64,000 nt of DNA from Oscillospiraceae bacterium (GCA_017405865.1 JAFQZN010000008.1:145539-209538), one strand, 5' to 3'; positions 24,698 through 34,638 are shown, counted from the stretch's first letter. Notes: a model not told the origin generated them from the sequence alone. A program made the numbers and translations.

Positions 24698-25831
24698 TTA
24701 AAATTGTTCCGGCAGGATGACCTTAGACAGCCGTTTCAAAACACATCTGCCTTTGCGTTCTATCCATTCGCTCAACTGCTTTATACGTAACATCTTGAAG
24801 ATAACCATTCTTATACGTCCGATGACAGAGCCGATAAGCCAAATACAAATCGCTATACCAATGACAGAGAGAATCATAACAATCGGATGCAGGTCTGCAA
24901 GACGCCGAAAGCGACCCTTGATGAATAACTCGCGAATCTGCGGCTCCTCATGCAGCAGATATACGTCAAAGGAAACCGGCGCAAAAAACGCTACGACTTT
25001 TACCGTTATGGGCGGAAGTGATAGTTTTGAAAACAGCAGGAGTAAAAACAGCGCGCTCAGAACAATGGTCGGAGACGTGTACGCTAGCAGGTACCCTCCC
25101 CACTTTGGTTCGCTAAAAAAATGATTTGAAAGCGTTTCCATTCCGAATTTAGACAGCCAGGTTACCGCAACACAGAGCAGGTAGCCGAGAATGCAGGTTT
25201 TCTTTTGGAACGCAACCGCCACATTATATTTTTTGATATACGCCCCGATCAGATACATCACAGCAAGCCAAAGGAAGCTGTAGCCGCTCAGCGTGCCGCT
25301 CATATCGCGCAGGAACAATGTCGGAAGCACGGAAAACACCAGAGCCATTGTGAAGAGCAGCTTCCGCATAGTTGATCTGTCCAATCGATCTAGGCAAGAT
25401 TGAAACGGCATGAAGAAAAAGAGACACATATACGCGGTAAAATACCAGTATGTGCCCAGCGGTCCGGGCAGAAACGCTTTCAGCACTTCCTTCCAGCTTA
25501 CTGTATCCGGCATGACGAACTTCACTGTCACCGTGGTCAGAACAGTGTAAAAAGCAACCTGAATGCTGAGATTGATCAGATTCGCATATTTATGTTTCCG
25601 ACCATACCCCACGTAGCCCGAAATCAAGGCATACACATTGACAGCGCAAAGACACGCAATATCCAGCAGCCATGCCAGTCCGTAGCGCATACATAACGGC
25701 GCCGTTGCGTCGCGAACGCCGCCATGTCCAAGGACGTGCATGATCGGGATCATAATCATGGCAACAATGCGAAGCAGATCGATTCCATAGTTCCTGCTGT
25801 TTTCGGCTCCGTTCAGATGATGTGATAGCAT
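24698..25831 (-). CDS. Acyltransferase-3 family membrane protein
   Basis: A 377-aa integral membrane protein with about ten hydrophobic segments and the family start NYGIDLLRIVAMIMIPIMHV, which carries the conserved R and the catalytic-type histidine. Such proteins move acetyl or other acyl groups onto exported polysaccharides. A GGAGG site precedes the ATG, which overlaps the upstream nucleotidyltransferase-like gene by 19 nt. Likely role: O-acylation of the polymer encoded here. Confidence 0.88.
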   Translation of the reverse strand: MLSHHLNGAENSRNYGIDLLRIVAMIMIPIMHVLGHGGVRDATAPLCMRYGLAWLLDIACLCAVNVYALISGYVGYGRKHKYANLINLSIQVAFYTVLTTVTVKFVMPDTVSWKEVLKAFLPGPLGTYWYFTAYMCLFFFMPFQSCLDRLDRSTMRKLLFTMALVFSVLPTLFLRDMSGTLSGYSFLWLAVMYLIGAYIKKYNVAVAFQKKTCILGYLLCVAVTWLSKFGMETLSNHFFSEPKWGGYLLAYTSPTIVLSALFLLLLFSKLSLPPITVKVVAFFAPVSFDVYLLHEEPQIRELFIKGRFRRLADLHPIVMILSVIGIAICIWLIGSVIGRIRMVIFKMLRIKQLSEWIERKGRCVLKRLSKVILPEQF

Positions 25832-27057
25832 TTCAGTAATTCCTCCCGGTTCCTGGCAATACGAATGCTTTCCGCCATGGAGTTATTCTCGTCAGCCTTT
25901 GTTTCATTTTTGTATTTCAGCAGGCGCTTTACCCATATAAGCGGCAATTTTGCAGGGTGTTCGTTCAGCTCCGGATAATCGCGCGCCAGAATTCGTTTCG
26001 GCGGGAACGCCCTGTAAAGCAAGCCCCTTTTCTTTCGGTTCCCTCTGCTAGCTGCAACAGCCTCCGCCGTCAGCGCGGCGGAATGATGCCGACTCATGGT
26101 CGAGCTGCCGTAGATGCCGGCGTCCAAAAGGTCACACAGCATCGGCTCTCGGTCTATGCAGATTTCATCCCAGCACGGCGGCAGCTGCAGAGCAATTCCC
26201 AAGTCCTGTTTTGCGATCGCAAAAATTGCTGCAGCAAAATACAGCGCGCGTGCTTCCGAAAGCTTCGACATAAGACGCTCGTGGTCAATCTCGTTTCCGT
26301 AGACTTTCATCCACAGGCCGATGTCGCAGACCTGACGGATGCCGAAGCCGCTGCGGACAAAGTGCTTATATGCGTGCAGAATCAAATACAGCAGATGATC
26401 TTCCGGCAACATCGACAGGACGCTCCCTGCGCCGTTTTCTACGGAATACTGCTTTACGCGATCGAAGACGTCATCGAAAAAACGCTGTAAATCGCATATA
26501 GCACCGGACTCCGGCGAAAACAGCTTTTGATGCAGTTCAATATAAAGCGTGCTGTTTGGCTTTCTCCAGCCGATTTCGAAGTCCAACTCAGGAGCAGCGT
26601 TTTCGTTGCAAATCAGCCCCTCGTTCCGCAGTACGTCGCAGGCGCGCTTGAAATCGGCAGTCCGTACATAGAGGTCTTCGTCCGCACTCATCCGCAGATG
26701 ACCTTTCGGCCAGACCGAGCGGCACACGCAGCCCTTGACCACAAGCGCAGAAATTCCGGCTTCCCTCAGCTTTTCATAGACCTCCAGAAACTCGATTCCT
26801 CGCCGCGCCTGCTCCGTGACCTGCATACGCGCCATGCGCTTGTACTGTGCATACTCCTGCCAAGATTCCGCTTCCTCGTACCCGTGGAGCGAATCAATCA
26901 CAAGCGGAAGCAGCTTGTGATCGGAAGACAGCCTCATCAGCTGCGAAAACTCATTATAGTTTCTCTCACTTAAGCTGCCGCAGTTTCCGGAAAACCATGC
27001 TGCAAGTGTTTTTAACAGCAAATTATTTCCCGGGTTCACATGCTGATTCGCATTCAT
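25813..27057 (-). CDS. Nucleotidyltransferase-family protein (PF14907 type), copy 1
   Basis: A 414-aa protein of the putative nucleotidyltransferase family NTP_transf_5. The core ALVVKGCVCRSVWPKGHLRM is followed by SADEDLYVRTADF, matching the family G-K/DxD-like active site. It is followed by a helical region with histidines (LILHAYKHF). No biochemical function is established for such proteins in glycan loci. A relative is found at 57035-58195. GAGG lies 6 nt before the ATG. Confidence 0.82.
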   Translation of the reverse strand: MNANQHVNPGNNLLLKTLAAWFSGNCGSLSERNYNEFSQLMRLSSDHKLLPLVIDSLHGYEEAESWQEYAQYKRMARMQVTEQARRGIEFLEVYEKLREAGISALVVKGCVCRSVWPKGHLRMSADEDLYVRTADFKRACDVLRNEGLICNENAAPELDFEIGWRKPNSTLYIELHQKLFSPESGAICDLQRFFDDVFDRVKQYSVENGAGSVLSMLPEDHLLYLILHAYKHFVRSGFGIRQVCDIGLWMKVYGNEIDHERLMSKLSEARALYFAAAIFAIAKQDLGIALQLPPCWDEICIDREPMLCDLLDAGIYGSSTMSRHHSAALTAEAVAASRGNRKKRGLLYRAFPPKRILARDYPELNEHPAKLPLIWVKRLLKYKNETKADENNSMAESIRIARNREELLKCYHII

Positions 27058-27105
27058 AACAACGCCTCGCGATATTCTCTGATACGATAAACATCTGTTT
27101 TCTGC

Positions 27106-28308
27106 TTACACGTCGTCAGGCTCCATACGAATCATTGTGGAGCAGCCCATGCCACCGCCGACGCAAAGCGTTGCAAGGCCTGTTTTTACGCCGCGCTTCT
27201 TCATTGCGTGAATCAGCGTTACCAGAATTCGGCACCCTGACGCGCCGACCGGATGCCCCAGCGCGATCGCGCCGCCGTTGACGTTCAGCTTCTCACTCGC
27301 TATTCCAAGTTCACGCTTCACCGCGAGCGACTGCGCGGCAAAGGCCTCATTTGCTTCAAACAAATCGATTTCGTCAATTGTCATATTCATTTTCTTGAGG
27401 AGCTTTTCTGTGCTGGCGACCGGCCCGACGCCCATGATGGCAGGGTCGACGCCCGCCATCGCGCTGCCAAGCCACAGCGCCTGCGGTTTCAGCCCAAGCT
27501 CTCTCAGCATTCGCTCGGAAACCAACACGACTGCGGCAGCTCCGTCGTTGATGCCGGAGCTGTTGCCTGCCGTTACGAGTCCGTCCGGCTTGAACGCCGG
27601 GCGCAGCTTCGCAAGCGCTTCCACGGTCGTTCCCGGACGAGGCCCCTCGTCTGTATCTACGACAGTATCGCTTTTTTTTTCACGGATAACTATCGGTACG
27701 ATCTCCTCACGAAATGCGCCCGCTTCCTGTGCTTTGACCGCCTTGCTTTGCGAATCAGCGGCAAATGCGTCCAGCTCCTGCCGGCTTAATCCCCATTGCG
27801 TCGCGACGTTTTCCGCTGTGATTCCCATATGATAATCATTAACCGCGTCCCAAAGCGCGTCATTCACCATGGTATCAATGAGCGGCGTATTGACCATCGG
27901 ACTGCCCATGCGATAACCGAAGCGTCCGCCCGTGATTGCAAAGGGTGCCTGTGACATGCTCTCTGTTCCGCCTGCAACGACGATCTCGGCGTCCCCCGCC
28001 TGAATCAAGCGCGCGCTGGCATTGACTGCCTCCAAACCGGAGCCGCAGACGACGTTCAGCGTCTGTGCAGTCGTAGAAAACGGGATTCTCGCTTTCAAGG
28101 AAGCCTGCCTTGCCACATTCTGTCCGAGCGCGGCCTGAAGGACACAGCCCAGATTGACATGATCGACCTGTTCAGGAGAAATTCCTGCGCGGCGAATCGC
28201 TTCCCGGATTACGATCGCGCCCAAGTCAACCGCAGAAACGGTTGATAACGCGCCGCCCATCTTACCGATCGGCGTGCGGCAGGCGCCCAGAATATATACT
28301 CTTTCCAT
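27106..28308 (-). CDS. thlA: Acetyl-CoA C-acetyltransferase (thiolase)
   Basis: Condenses two acetyl-CoA to acetoacetyl-CoA. The 400-aa protein has the nucleophile Cys88 in NVVCGSGLEAV, the NEAFAAQSLAV segment, GGAIALGHPVGASG with the catalytic His, and the second cysteine in LCVGGGMGCSTM. It is downstream of hbd with about 50 bp between. GGAGGG precedes the ATG. In butyrate producers these genes normally sit with crt, bcd and etfAB; here they are inside a polysaccharide locus. Confidence 0.95.
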   Translation of the reverse strand: MERVYILGACRTPIGKMGGALSTVSAVDLGAIVIREAIRRAGISPEQVDHVNLGCVLQAALGQNVARQASLKARIPFSTTAQTLNVVCGSGLEAVNASARLIQAGDAEIVVAGGTESMSQAPFAITGGRFGYRMGSPMVNTPLIDTMVNDALWDAVNDYHMGITAENVATQWGLSRQELDAFAADSQSKAVKAQEAGAFREEIVPIVIREKKSDTVVDTDEGPRPGTTVEALAKLRPAFKPDGLVTAGNSSGINDGAAAVVLVSERMLRELGLKPQALWLGSAMAGVDPAIMGVGPVASTEKLLKKMNMTIDEIDLFEANEAFAAQSLAVKRELGIASEKLNVNGGAIALGHPVGASGCRILVTLIHAMKKRGVKTGLATLCVGGGMGCSTMIRMEPDDV

Positions 28309-28359
28309 ATAAACCCTCCGGTTTCGGTTTGGAACGGGTAAAGCTCCTCCCGAACTGAC

Positions 28360-29199
28360 TTATTTGTAAGAGAAGAACCCCTCTCCGCTTTTCCGTCCGA
28401 GTTTGCCTGCCCGAACCATTTTGCGCAGCAATGGTGCAGGTCTGTATTTGTCATCTCCGGTTTCCGCTTGCAGGGTTTGCATGATGGTAAGGACAACGTC
28501 CAAGCCGATCAGATCGCAAAGCGCAAGCGGCCCCATGGGATGATTCGCGCCGAGCCGCATGGCGGTATCAATATCCTCCGCAGAGGCGACGCCTTCCGAC
28601 AGGAGAAAGACCGCCTCATTGATCATAGGAATCAAAAGACGATTCACCACAAAACCCGGCGCTTCCTTCACACGTACCGGTTCTTTTCCCAAAGATTTTG
28701 CCAGCATTTCCGCACGCTCCGCTACGTTTTGCGGCGTAAGCGCGCCGGAAATGATCTCAACGAGCTTCATCACGGGCGCGGGGTTGAAAAAGTGCATGCC
28801 GATCAAAGTGTGATTCAGTCCGGCGCTCAATTCGGTTATTGAGAGCGAGGACGTATTCGTGGCAAAAACCGCATCCTCCCGCACAATACCGTCCAGCTCC
28901 CGCAGCAGGCGCTTTTTCGCCGCCACATCCTCGATTGCGGCTTCAATGACCCAGTCAGCATCCGCTCCGATTTCTTTTGTGCCGGTGACGAGCTTATCGA
29001 GGACTGCGTCCGCCTGCTCCTGCGAGAGACGTTCTTTTGCAACCAGACGCGCGAGCGTTTTTGCGATCAGCCGCTTCCCGTTTTCGGCAAGCGCGGCGTC
29101 TACATCGGCTAAATAAACGCGCTCGGCTTCTTCCCATTGCGCAAAGACCTGCGCAATCCCGGAGCCCATCGTTCCGGCGCCGACTACCATCACTTTCAT
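28360..29199 (-). CDS. hbd: 3-hydroxybutyryl-CoA dehydrogenase
   Basis: NAD(P)H-dependent reduction of acetoacetyl-CoA to 3-hydroxybutyryl-CoA. The 279-aa protein has the Rossmann loop GAGTMGSGIAQVFA at residues 7-20, NTSSLSITEL, GMHFFNPAPVMKLVE with the catalytic His, PGFVVNR and the C-terminal domain MRLGANHPMGPLALCDLIGLD. AGAGG precedes the ATG. It forms a two-gene unit with the thiolase; no crotonase, acyl-CoA dehydrogenase or Etf gene is present. Confidence 0.95.
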   Translation of the reverse strand: MKVMVVGAGTMGSGIAQVFAQWEEAERVYLADVDAALAENGKRLIAKTLARLVAKERLSQEQADAVLDKLVTGTKEIGADADWVIEAAIEDVAAKKRLLRELDGIVREDAVFATNTSSLSITELSAGLNHTLIGMHFFNPAPVMKLVEIISGALTPQNVAERAEMLAKSLGKEPVRVKEAPGFVVNRLLIPMINEAVFLLSEGVASAEDIDTAMRLGANHPMGPLALCDLIGLDVVLTIMQTLQAETGDDKYRPAPLLRKMVRAGKLGRKSGEGFFSYK

Positions 29200-29261
29200 G
29201 TCATACCTCTTTCCACCTGCCGCGCAAAACGGTCAAGCTGGCGTACTAATTATTTATTTCT

Positions 29262-29804
29262 TCATCCGGATTCGCGCGTGCAAAGCCGACGTTGTGCGAA
29301 AGCTGTAACCCAGATATGCGCAGCGCCGAAAAACGTGCCGAACGTATTCATGATAACGTCATCTGTTTCCGTTTTTCCCAAAGCAAATGCATATTGCAGC
29401 GTTTCCAATCCGGCACTTATCAGCAGGCCGATCAATACCGTAAGCGCCACGCATTTGCCCGGCGTCAGTTTTTGCGACAGCAGCACAGAGAGTGACAGTC
29501 CCAGCGGCACGAACAAGATCGCATTCAGCACCATCGAACGATAGTACTCGTCTTCTTCTCTTGCTTTCGCCAGAATTGCAAACGGGCGCAGAATGAGACT
29601 GCGCACTCCGCCGTTTCTTGCCAGAACCGTCTGGTAAAGAATCAACACAATCGACAGCGCAAGTCCGAGCAGCGCAGCACCGATGCGGATGCTTTTATAT
29701 CGGTGCAGGAGTATCATGACAACTGTCCACACCGTCCATCCGGCAACACAAAGCAGAATCTGCGCCCAGGGTTTCAGGTAGTAAATGTACTGAAAAAAAG
29801 TCAT
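29262..29804 (-). CDS. VanZ-like membrane protein
   Basis: A 180-aa protein with four to five membrane segments and the VanZ signature around MVLNAILFVPLGLSLSVLL, GLLISAGLETLQY and TDDVIMNTFGTFFGA. VanZ gives low-level teicoplanin resistance in enterococci; its relatives in glycan loci have no settled role. I prefer ATG 29804; a TTG at 29816 is possible. The ribosome site is weak. Confidence 0.82.
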   Translation of the reverse strand: MTFFQYIYYLKPWAQILLCVAGWTVWTVVMILLHRYKSIRIGAALLGLALSIVLILYQTVLARNGGVRSLILRPFAILAKAREEDEYYRSMVLNAILFVPLGLSLSVLLSQKLTPGKCVALTVLIGLLISAGLETLQYAFALGKTETDDVIMNTFGTFFGAAHIWVTAFAQRRLCTRESG

Positions 29805-29880
29805 TGATTTTCTCAACTTTGCGGTGGCTTATTACATGCTCAAAATGGATTCTTCTTTGCTTACTCTTTGTAGAGACCGC

Positions 29881-30924
29881 TTATCTCTTACTCCGAGCAA
29901 ATAAGCGAACGGTCGGGCGAATGATTCCCAGCCGAAACAGATTCAGCATTGTCCGGAAGCGTCCCTTCGGCGTCCTGCGGATATTCTCCGCCGTAAACAT
30001 CTTGCTGAATTTGGGATCGTTTCGCACGGTGCGGATCGTTTCCGACATTTCCTTCGTTCCGCGATCCGGCGGGCTGAGAAACAGCTCGCGTTCGATCGCG
30101 GACACGCATCTTCTGTAATACTGCGCGTCCAGGCCAATGCGCGCCTGCTCCAGATACTCCGGCGCTTTTTGCTCAAAGAGCTCATAATAGTACCGATAAT
30201 ACTCTTTCGTCTCATCCAGATAGTCCGGATGATAGCGGAAGGTAGTCGAGGTCGGGTTTCTGCGGTGCCAGTAGACCGGCAGCGAGGTTGTGACTGCCGT
30301 TTCCGATTCGAGCAGGTAGTAGAACGCGACGTAGGTGTCCTCGCCGTAAGAGATCGGCAGGAACCGGATTTGCTTTTCCTGCAGCAAAGACGTCTTGTAG
30401 AGGCTGGAGAAGAATTCCCAGTTTACGACGGATTTTTCCGTTTTCCGCTCCAGCGGCTTCAGATCGTTCTTATCGAAAATAACGCCCTCGATAATCTCCT
30501 TTTTCCCGCGGTGAACATATTCCTTTTTCTCTGTATCTTCTCTTTGGATGGCGTCCCTGAAGTTTTTGGAAACACCCAATGCAATATCCGCGTGGTTGTC
30601 CTCTAAAAGCTGCAAAAGATAGCTGAACGTAAACGGCTCCAACACATCGTCGGGGTCGAGGAAGAAACAGTATTCGCCGCTCATCTGCTCCATCGCCAGA
30701 TTTCTGGCTTGTCCGACGCCGCGGTTTTCCGTATGAATTACATGAAAACGGGAGTCCCTCGCTGCATACGCATCGCAAATTGCTCCGCTTCCGTCCGTAG
30801 AACCGTCATCCACGATGATTACTTCAAAGCATTGATGCTCCTGCGAAAGGATGCTGTCAAAGCACTCCGCGGCATAGGCTTCCACGTTGAAAACCGGTAT
30901 GATAACAGAAATCAACTTGTCCAT
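29881..30924 (-). CDS. Family 2 glycosyltransferase
   Basis: A 347-aa GT-A enzyme: SVIIPVFNVEAYAAECFDSIL, IIVDDGSTDGSG and the metal-binding FFLDPDDVLEP, followed by a C-terminal helical region with ENRG...QARNLAM in the donor domain. It should transfer one sugar in repeat-unit assembly at the cytoplasmic face. GAGGG precedes the ATG. Donor and acceptor unknown. Confidence 0.93.
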   Translation of the reverse strand: MDKLISVIIPVFNVEAYAAECFDSILSQEHQCFEVIIVDDGSTDGSGAICDAYAARDSRFHVIHTENRGVGQARNLAMEQMSGEYCFFLDPDDVLEPFTFSYLLQLLEDNHADIALGVSKNFRDAIQREDTEKKEYVHRGKKEIIEGVIFDKNDLKPLERKTEKSVVNWEFFSSLYKTSLLQEKQIRFLPISYGEDTYVAFYYLLESETAVTTSLPVYWHRRNPTSTTFRYHPDYLDETKEYYRYYYELFEQKAPEYLEQARIGLDAQYYRRCVSAIERELFLSPPDRGTKEMSETIRTVRNDPKFSKMFTAENIRRTPKGRFRTMLNLFRLGIIRPTVRLFARSKR

Positions 30925-30966
30925 CTTATTCCCTCATGATCTTCTTGCGATTGTCATAAAAGGCCG

Positions 30967-31926
30967 TTACTTCCCCGCAATCTTGCGGAACCACGGATGT
31001 TTTGCGCCGAACAGATACACGCGATCTTTCCCTCTCAGCGCCCGGTCTTTCTTTAAGCTTTGATACGCCGCTAATGCAACGTCTTTCTTTCCGCTTCTGT
31101 ACGCAACGGAAAGCCGTCTTCTAGCGTAATTGACGCGAACCCGCCGCTCCGCCTTCTCACGATCTGCATCCGGCATCTGAATGCCGGCAAGCGTATGCCG
31201 CAGAATGTCTTCATGTTCGTCGCAGCGAAACAGCGCCTTTTCCGCGGAATTGTCTCTCGACATGCTGTTGTCGGAAACGACGTAATAAAAGAGCGGTTCG
31301 TTAAGAAAATGGCGCTTATAGTGATAATACATTGGCAGAAGAAGCTGCCAGTCCTGCCCTCTTCTCGCAGGATAGATCTGACGATCCGGATACTGCTCCG
31401 TAAACATGGAAGCGCGCGCCATGTGTGCGCCGGGCGTAAAGATGGATTCGCCATTCAGCAGATTCCAGAACTGCGCTTCATTCTCGTTGTCCGGCACGCC
31501 GGAGGAAACCGTGCGGATCGGCTGATCTACGGCGCCCTCTTTCACGATATAGGCGTCAGACGTGATCACGCCGTAGTCCGGATGCGCCTCCATCCACGTC
31601 ACGCGCTTCTCGACCGACGTTGGCGCGTAGAAATCGTCCGCATCCGCCCAGCACAGATAGTCGCCGGTAAATACCTTCAAGCCGGCGTTGATCGCCGCGC
31701 CCAGCCCGCCGTTTTCCTGCTTGACGTAGCGGAACTGATACCCGCGCCTTTCAAACTGCTCGCGATATGAAAGGACAACATCCTCAGTATCGTCTGTCGA
31801 ACCGTCGTTGACTAAAATATATTCAATTCGATCATAGGTCTGCGCCAGGACGGATTCGATCATCCTGCCGATCACGGCTGCGCCGTTATAGCAGGGCGTA
31901 ATGATGCTGACAAGTGGTGTATTCAT
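30967..31926 (-). CDS. Family 2 glycosyltransferase
   Basis: A 319-aa GT-A enzyme with SIITPCYNGAAVIGRMIESVL, YILVNDGSTDDTE, ENGGLGAAINAGL and the metal site LCWADADDFYAP. It is co-directional with the previous GT2 gene and 21 bp downstream of the flippase gene. GGAG lies just before the ATG. Donor unknown. Confidence 0.93.
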   Translation of the reverse strand: MNTPLVSIITPCYNGAAVIGRMIESVLAQTYDRIEYILVNDGSTDDTEDVVLSYREQFERRGYQFRYVKQENGGLGAAINAGLKVFTGDYLCWADADDFYAPTSVEKRVTWMEAHPDYGVITSDAYIVKEGAVDQPIRTVSSGVPDNENEAQFWNLLNGESIFTPGAHMARASMFTEQYPDRQIYPARRGQDWQLLLPMYYHYKRHFLNEPLFYYVVSDNSMSRDNSAEKALFRCDEHEDILRHTLAGIQMPDADREKAERRVRVNYARRRLSVAYRSGKKDVALAAYQSLKKDRALRGKDRVYLFGAKHPWFRKIAGK

Positions 31927-31947
31927 ATTTCAGCTCCGTTTTTCTAA

Positions 31948-33417
31948 TTATTTTTCTTCCGAGTTGCTTGTCCCGCGCTTTTTGCGGAAGCCCTTTATCG
32001 TCTCCTGCGCATACTGATATGCGGCAGGCTTCATCAGCCGCGCGGCACAGTAATACAGTCCGGCGCCGACGATGATCTGGATCGCCAGCCGCGCCACGTG
32101 ATGGATGGGAAGATAATTCATTGCAAAAACGGCGGCGCCCATCACGAGGGACATAAATAAGTACGGCAGGATATCCTTCGTCTGTTCTGCGAAGCTGTAG
32201 TTTAGCAGCTTTTTATTCGGGATCGCGTTGATCACGGTCGCGGCAATCTCCGTTGCCATCGCTGCAAACACGATCCAGAATACTCCGAACCAGATCGAGG
32301 CAAGCAGCAGCGCAATGCCGACGCTTTTTTTAATTATTTCCAACCGCAGATACACGTCGCTCTTGCCGATCGCCTTGATCGCCTGAATGTTCGCGTACTG
32401 CATGGGGCGGAACATAAAGGATACGCAGAGCATTTGCATAAAAGGAACGATCGGATTCCATTTGGCGGTATATACAAGCGGGACCAGGGTAGGCGCAACC
32501 ACAGCCAGCCCGACCATCGCGGGGAAGACGAAGAAACAGCTCGTCGTGATGGTCTTTCTCGTCATATCCTTCACGCGGACAAGGTCGTCCTGTTCCTTTG
32601 CAAGAATCGGGAACAATACGTCGTTGATCGGCGCGTGGATGCTGTTTTCGATGACGGAGGGGAAGGTTTTTCCCTTGTCGTAATAAGCCAGGTCGGCTTT
32701 GGTGTACATCTTTCCGATGATCAGCGACCGCAGCTCCACGTAGCCTGTATTGATCAGTCCGGAGACCAGGATCTTCCAGCCGTAAGCCAGCAGCCGCTTC
32801 ACCCGCTGGAAGGAGAAACACCGTTTGGGATACCATTTCGTCGCATAAAAGAAGAATATCTTATCTACAACGATGTCCGTCAGCTGCTGCCCGACCAGCG
32901 CCCAGACGCCGCAGCCCGCATACGCCATCCAGATACCCACAACTGCGGACAGGATCGTTCCGATAAAGGACGCCCAAAAATACTGCTTGAACATCAGTTT
33001 TCTGGAAGCGATCGCATTCTGCACCGTCCCCAGCGCGCTGATCGGCAGACGAAGTCCGAGGACGCGAAGCACCGAGCACAGCAGCTGCGAATCATAGAAA
33101 TCTCCTATGAGCTCGGCAAGGAAAAACAGGGCAACATACAGAAGGGTCGAAATCACAAACCCGGCGTAAAAGGTGGAGGAAAAATCCAGCTCATCCGCGT
33201 CTTTTTTTTGCACCAGCGCAACGCCGAAGCCGTATGTAACAAAGACGTCAAACAGCGTAATAAAAACAGTTGTTAAAGATATGACGCCGTAGTCATCCGG
33301 AAGCAGAATACGCGCAAGAATCACAGAAACGATGCCCGTGACGATTTTCGTCAGCAGCCGTTCTGCAAACTTCCACGCCATACCGGAAAGCGCTTTCCCT
33401 CGGTAGTTTTCTTTCAT
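31948..33417 (-). CDS. Wzx-type polysaccharide flippase (MOP superfamily)
   Basis: A 489-aa membrane protein with about 12-14 hydrophobic segments and the family start GMAWKFAERLLTKIVTGIVSVILARILLP, plus the middle YDKGKTFPSVIENSI region seen in polysaccharide_synt_3/MviN-like exporters. It should flip the undecaprenyl-linked repeat unit across the membrane for the EpsG-like polymerase encoded at 47332-48411. Confidence 0.92.
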   Translation of the reverse strand: MKENYRGKALSGMAWKFAERLLTKIVTGIVSVILARILLPDDYGVISLTTVFITLFDVFVTYGFGVALVQKKDADELDFSSTFYAGFVISTLLYVALFFLAELIGDFYDSQLLCSVLRVLGLRLPISALGTVQNAIASRKLMFKQYFWASFIGTILSAVVGIWMAYAGCGVWALVGQQLTDIVVDKIFFFYATKWYPKRCFSFQRVKRLLAYGWKILVSGLINTGYVELRSLIIGKMYTKADLAYYDKGKTFPSVIENSIHAPINDVLFPILAKEQDDLVRVKDMTRKTITTSCFFVFPAMVGLAVVAPTLVPLVYTAKWNPIVPFMQMLCVSFMFRPMQYANIQAIKAIGKSDVYLRLEIIKKSVGIALLLASIWFGVFWIVFAAMATEIAATVINAIPNKKLLNYSFAEQTKDILPYLFMSLVMGAAVFAMNYLPIHHVARLAIQIIVGAGLYYCAARLMKPAAYQYAQETIKGFRKKRGTSNSEEK

Positions 33418-33477
33418 TATCAGTTCATGATCTCCATTCCAAAGATAGCATAAGCTTTCGTGTGAAACAAGGACAAG

Positions 33478-34614
33478 TTATTCTTTTTGCATAAAATCGC
33501 AGATCGTATGAATCACCGTTTCCACGTCCCGCTCCGTCAGCCGCATATGCAGCGGCAGGGTCATCGTGTGGTCGCTGACGTAGGCGGCGTTCGGGCAGGT
33601 GCCCTTTGCATAAGCGTACATCCGGTACTCCGTGTTATCCACGTAGTGCACGCCGGGGAAAATGTCATGCTCGTTCAGGTAAAGCATCAGCTCATCCCTG
33701 TCCTCAACAAGAATCTGGAACAGATGCCGGCTGCACTCCTCCGGGTACAGGACGTTTGCAAAGCGCACCTTGTCGCCGAGCACACTGAGCCCTTCCAAAT
33801 ACTCTTTGCAAATCTCACGGCGTCTGGCGTTGTCCTCGTCCAAATGCCGCAGCTGCACCAGCGCAAGCGACGCGATCACGGAATTACCGTGATCCTTGCG
33901 TCCGACGTACTCCACGTCATACTTCCACTTATAATTGCCACCTGCGCCGGTGCGGGCGTAGGTGTCTTTATTGATGCCGAGCCACGCGCGTTTCCTTGCA
34001 ATCGCGTCAAGCTCTTTTTCCCGGAAGCAGATCATGCCGCTGTCCGCCGTCGGTAAGTTTTTAACCGCCTGAAAAGAGTAAACGACAACGTCGGCTTCCT
34101 TTCCGGGGATCACGCCGTTGACGCGTGTGCCGGACATATGCGCCGCGTCCAGAATCAGCTTCAGGTCATGCTTCTTCGCCAGTGCCACAATCTCGTCCCA
34201 ATGTCCGACGTTTCCGCCCAGTCCCACGTACATGATCGCGCGGGTTTTCGGCGTGATTTTCTTTTCCGCTTCCTTCGGGTCCATGCAGAATGTGTCGTCC
34301 ACGTCCGCAAACACCGGATGCATCCCGCCGAGCAAAATCGCATGGTTTGTGGATATAAAGGTCAGCGGGGTCGTGATGATCTCGTCGCCGTCCGCCCAGC
34401 CGTATTTTTCCTTCAAAATTTCCACGGACAGATTCAAGCCTGCCGTAGAAGAATTGAGATAATAGGCGTTTTCAAAACCGGTGTATTCTTTCCACGCTTC
34501 TTCCATCTGCACGGTTTTGAAGCCCATGCCTGTCCAACCCTTCTCGAGGCATTCTCTGATTTCCGCAAGGCACGCCTCTACGTCGAAGGTCGCCTGAAAT
34601 ACTTGAATTGACAT
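33478..34614 (-). CDS. DegT/DnrJ/EryC1/StrS-family sugar aminotransferase
   Basis: A 378-aa PLP enzyme that normally adds an amino group to a keto-sugar nucleotide. Visible are TTPLTFISTNHAILLGG, the PLP aspartate in LILDAAHMSG (about 156) and the Schiff-base lysine in SFQAVKNLPTADSG (Lys185). A long insert contains KWKYDVEYVGRKDHGNS. Substrates could come from either 4,6-dehydratase of the locus. ATG 34614 has AAGGAG. The common GEGG after the lysine is replaced by TADSG. Confidence 0.92.
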   Translation of the reverse strand: MSIQVFQATFDVEACLAEIRECLEKGWTGMGFKTVQMEEAWKEYTGFENAYYLNSSTAGLNLSVEILKEKYGWADGDEIITTPLTFISTNHAILLGGMHPVFADVDDTFCMDPKEAEKKITPKTRAIMYVGLGGNVGHWDEIVALAKKHDLKLILDAAHMSGTRVNGVIPGKEADVVVYSFQAVKNLPTADSGMICFREKELDAIARKRAWLGINKDTYARTGAGGNYKWKYDVEYVGRKDHGNSVIASLALVQLRHLDEDNARRREICKEYLEGLSVLGDKVRFANVLYPEECSRHLFQILVEDRDELMLYLNEHDIFPGVHYVDNTEYRMYAYAKGTCPNAAYVSDHTMTLPLHMRLTERDVETVIHTICDFMQKE

Positions 34615-34638
34615 AGATAATCTCCTTGTTCTAAACAA

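Noticed and set aside
29262..29804. Glycopeptide resistance cluster
   Set aside because: Only a VanZ-like protein is present, without vanH/A/X genes; VanZ-like proteins are widespread in Firmicutes.
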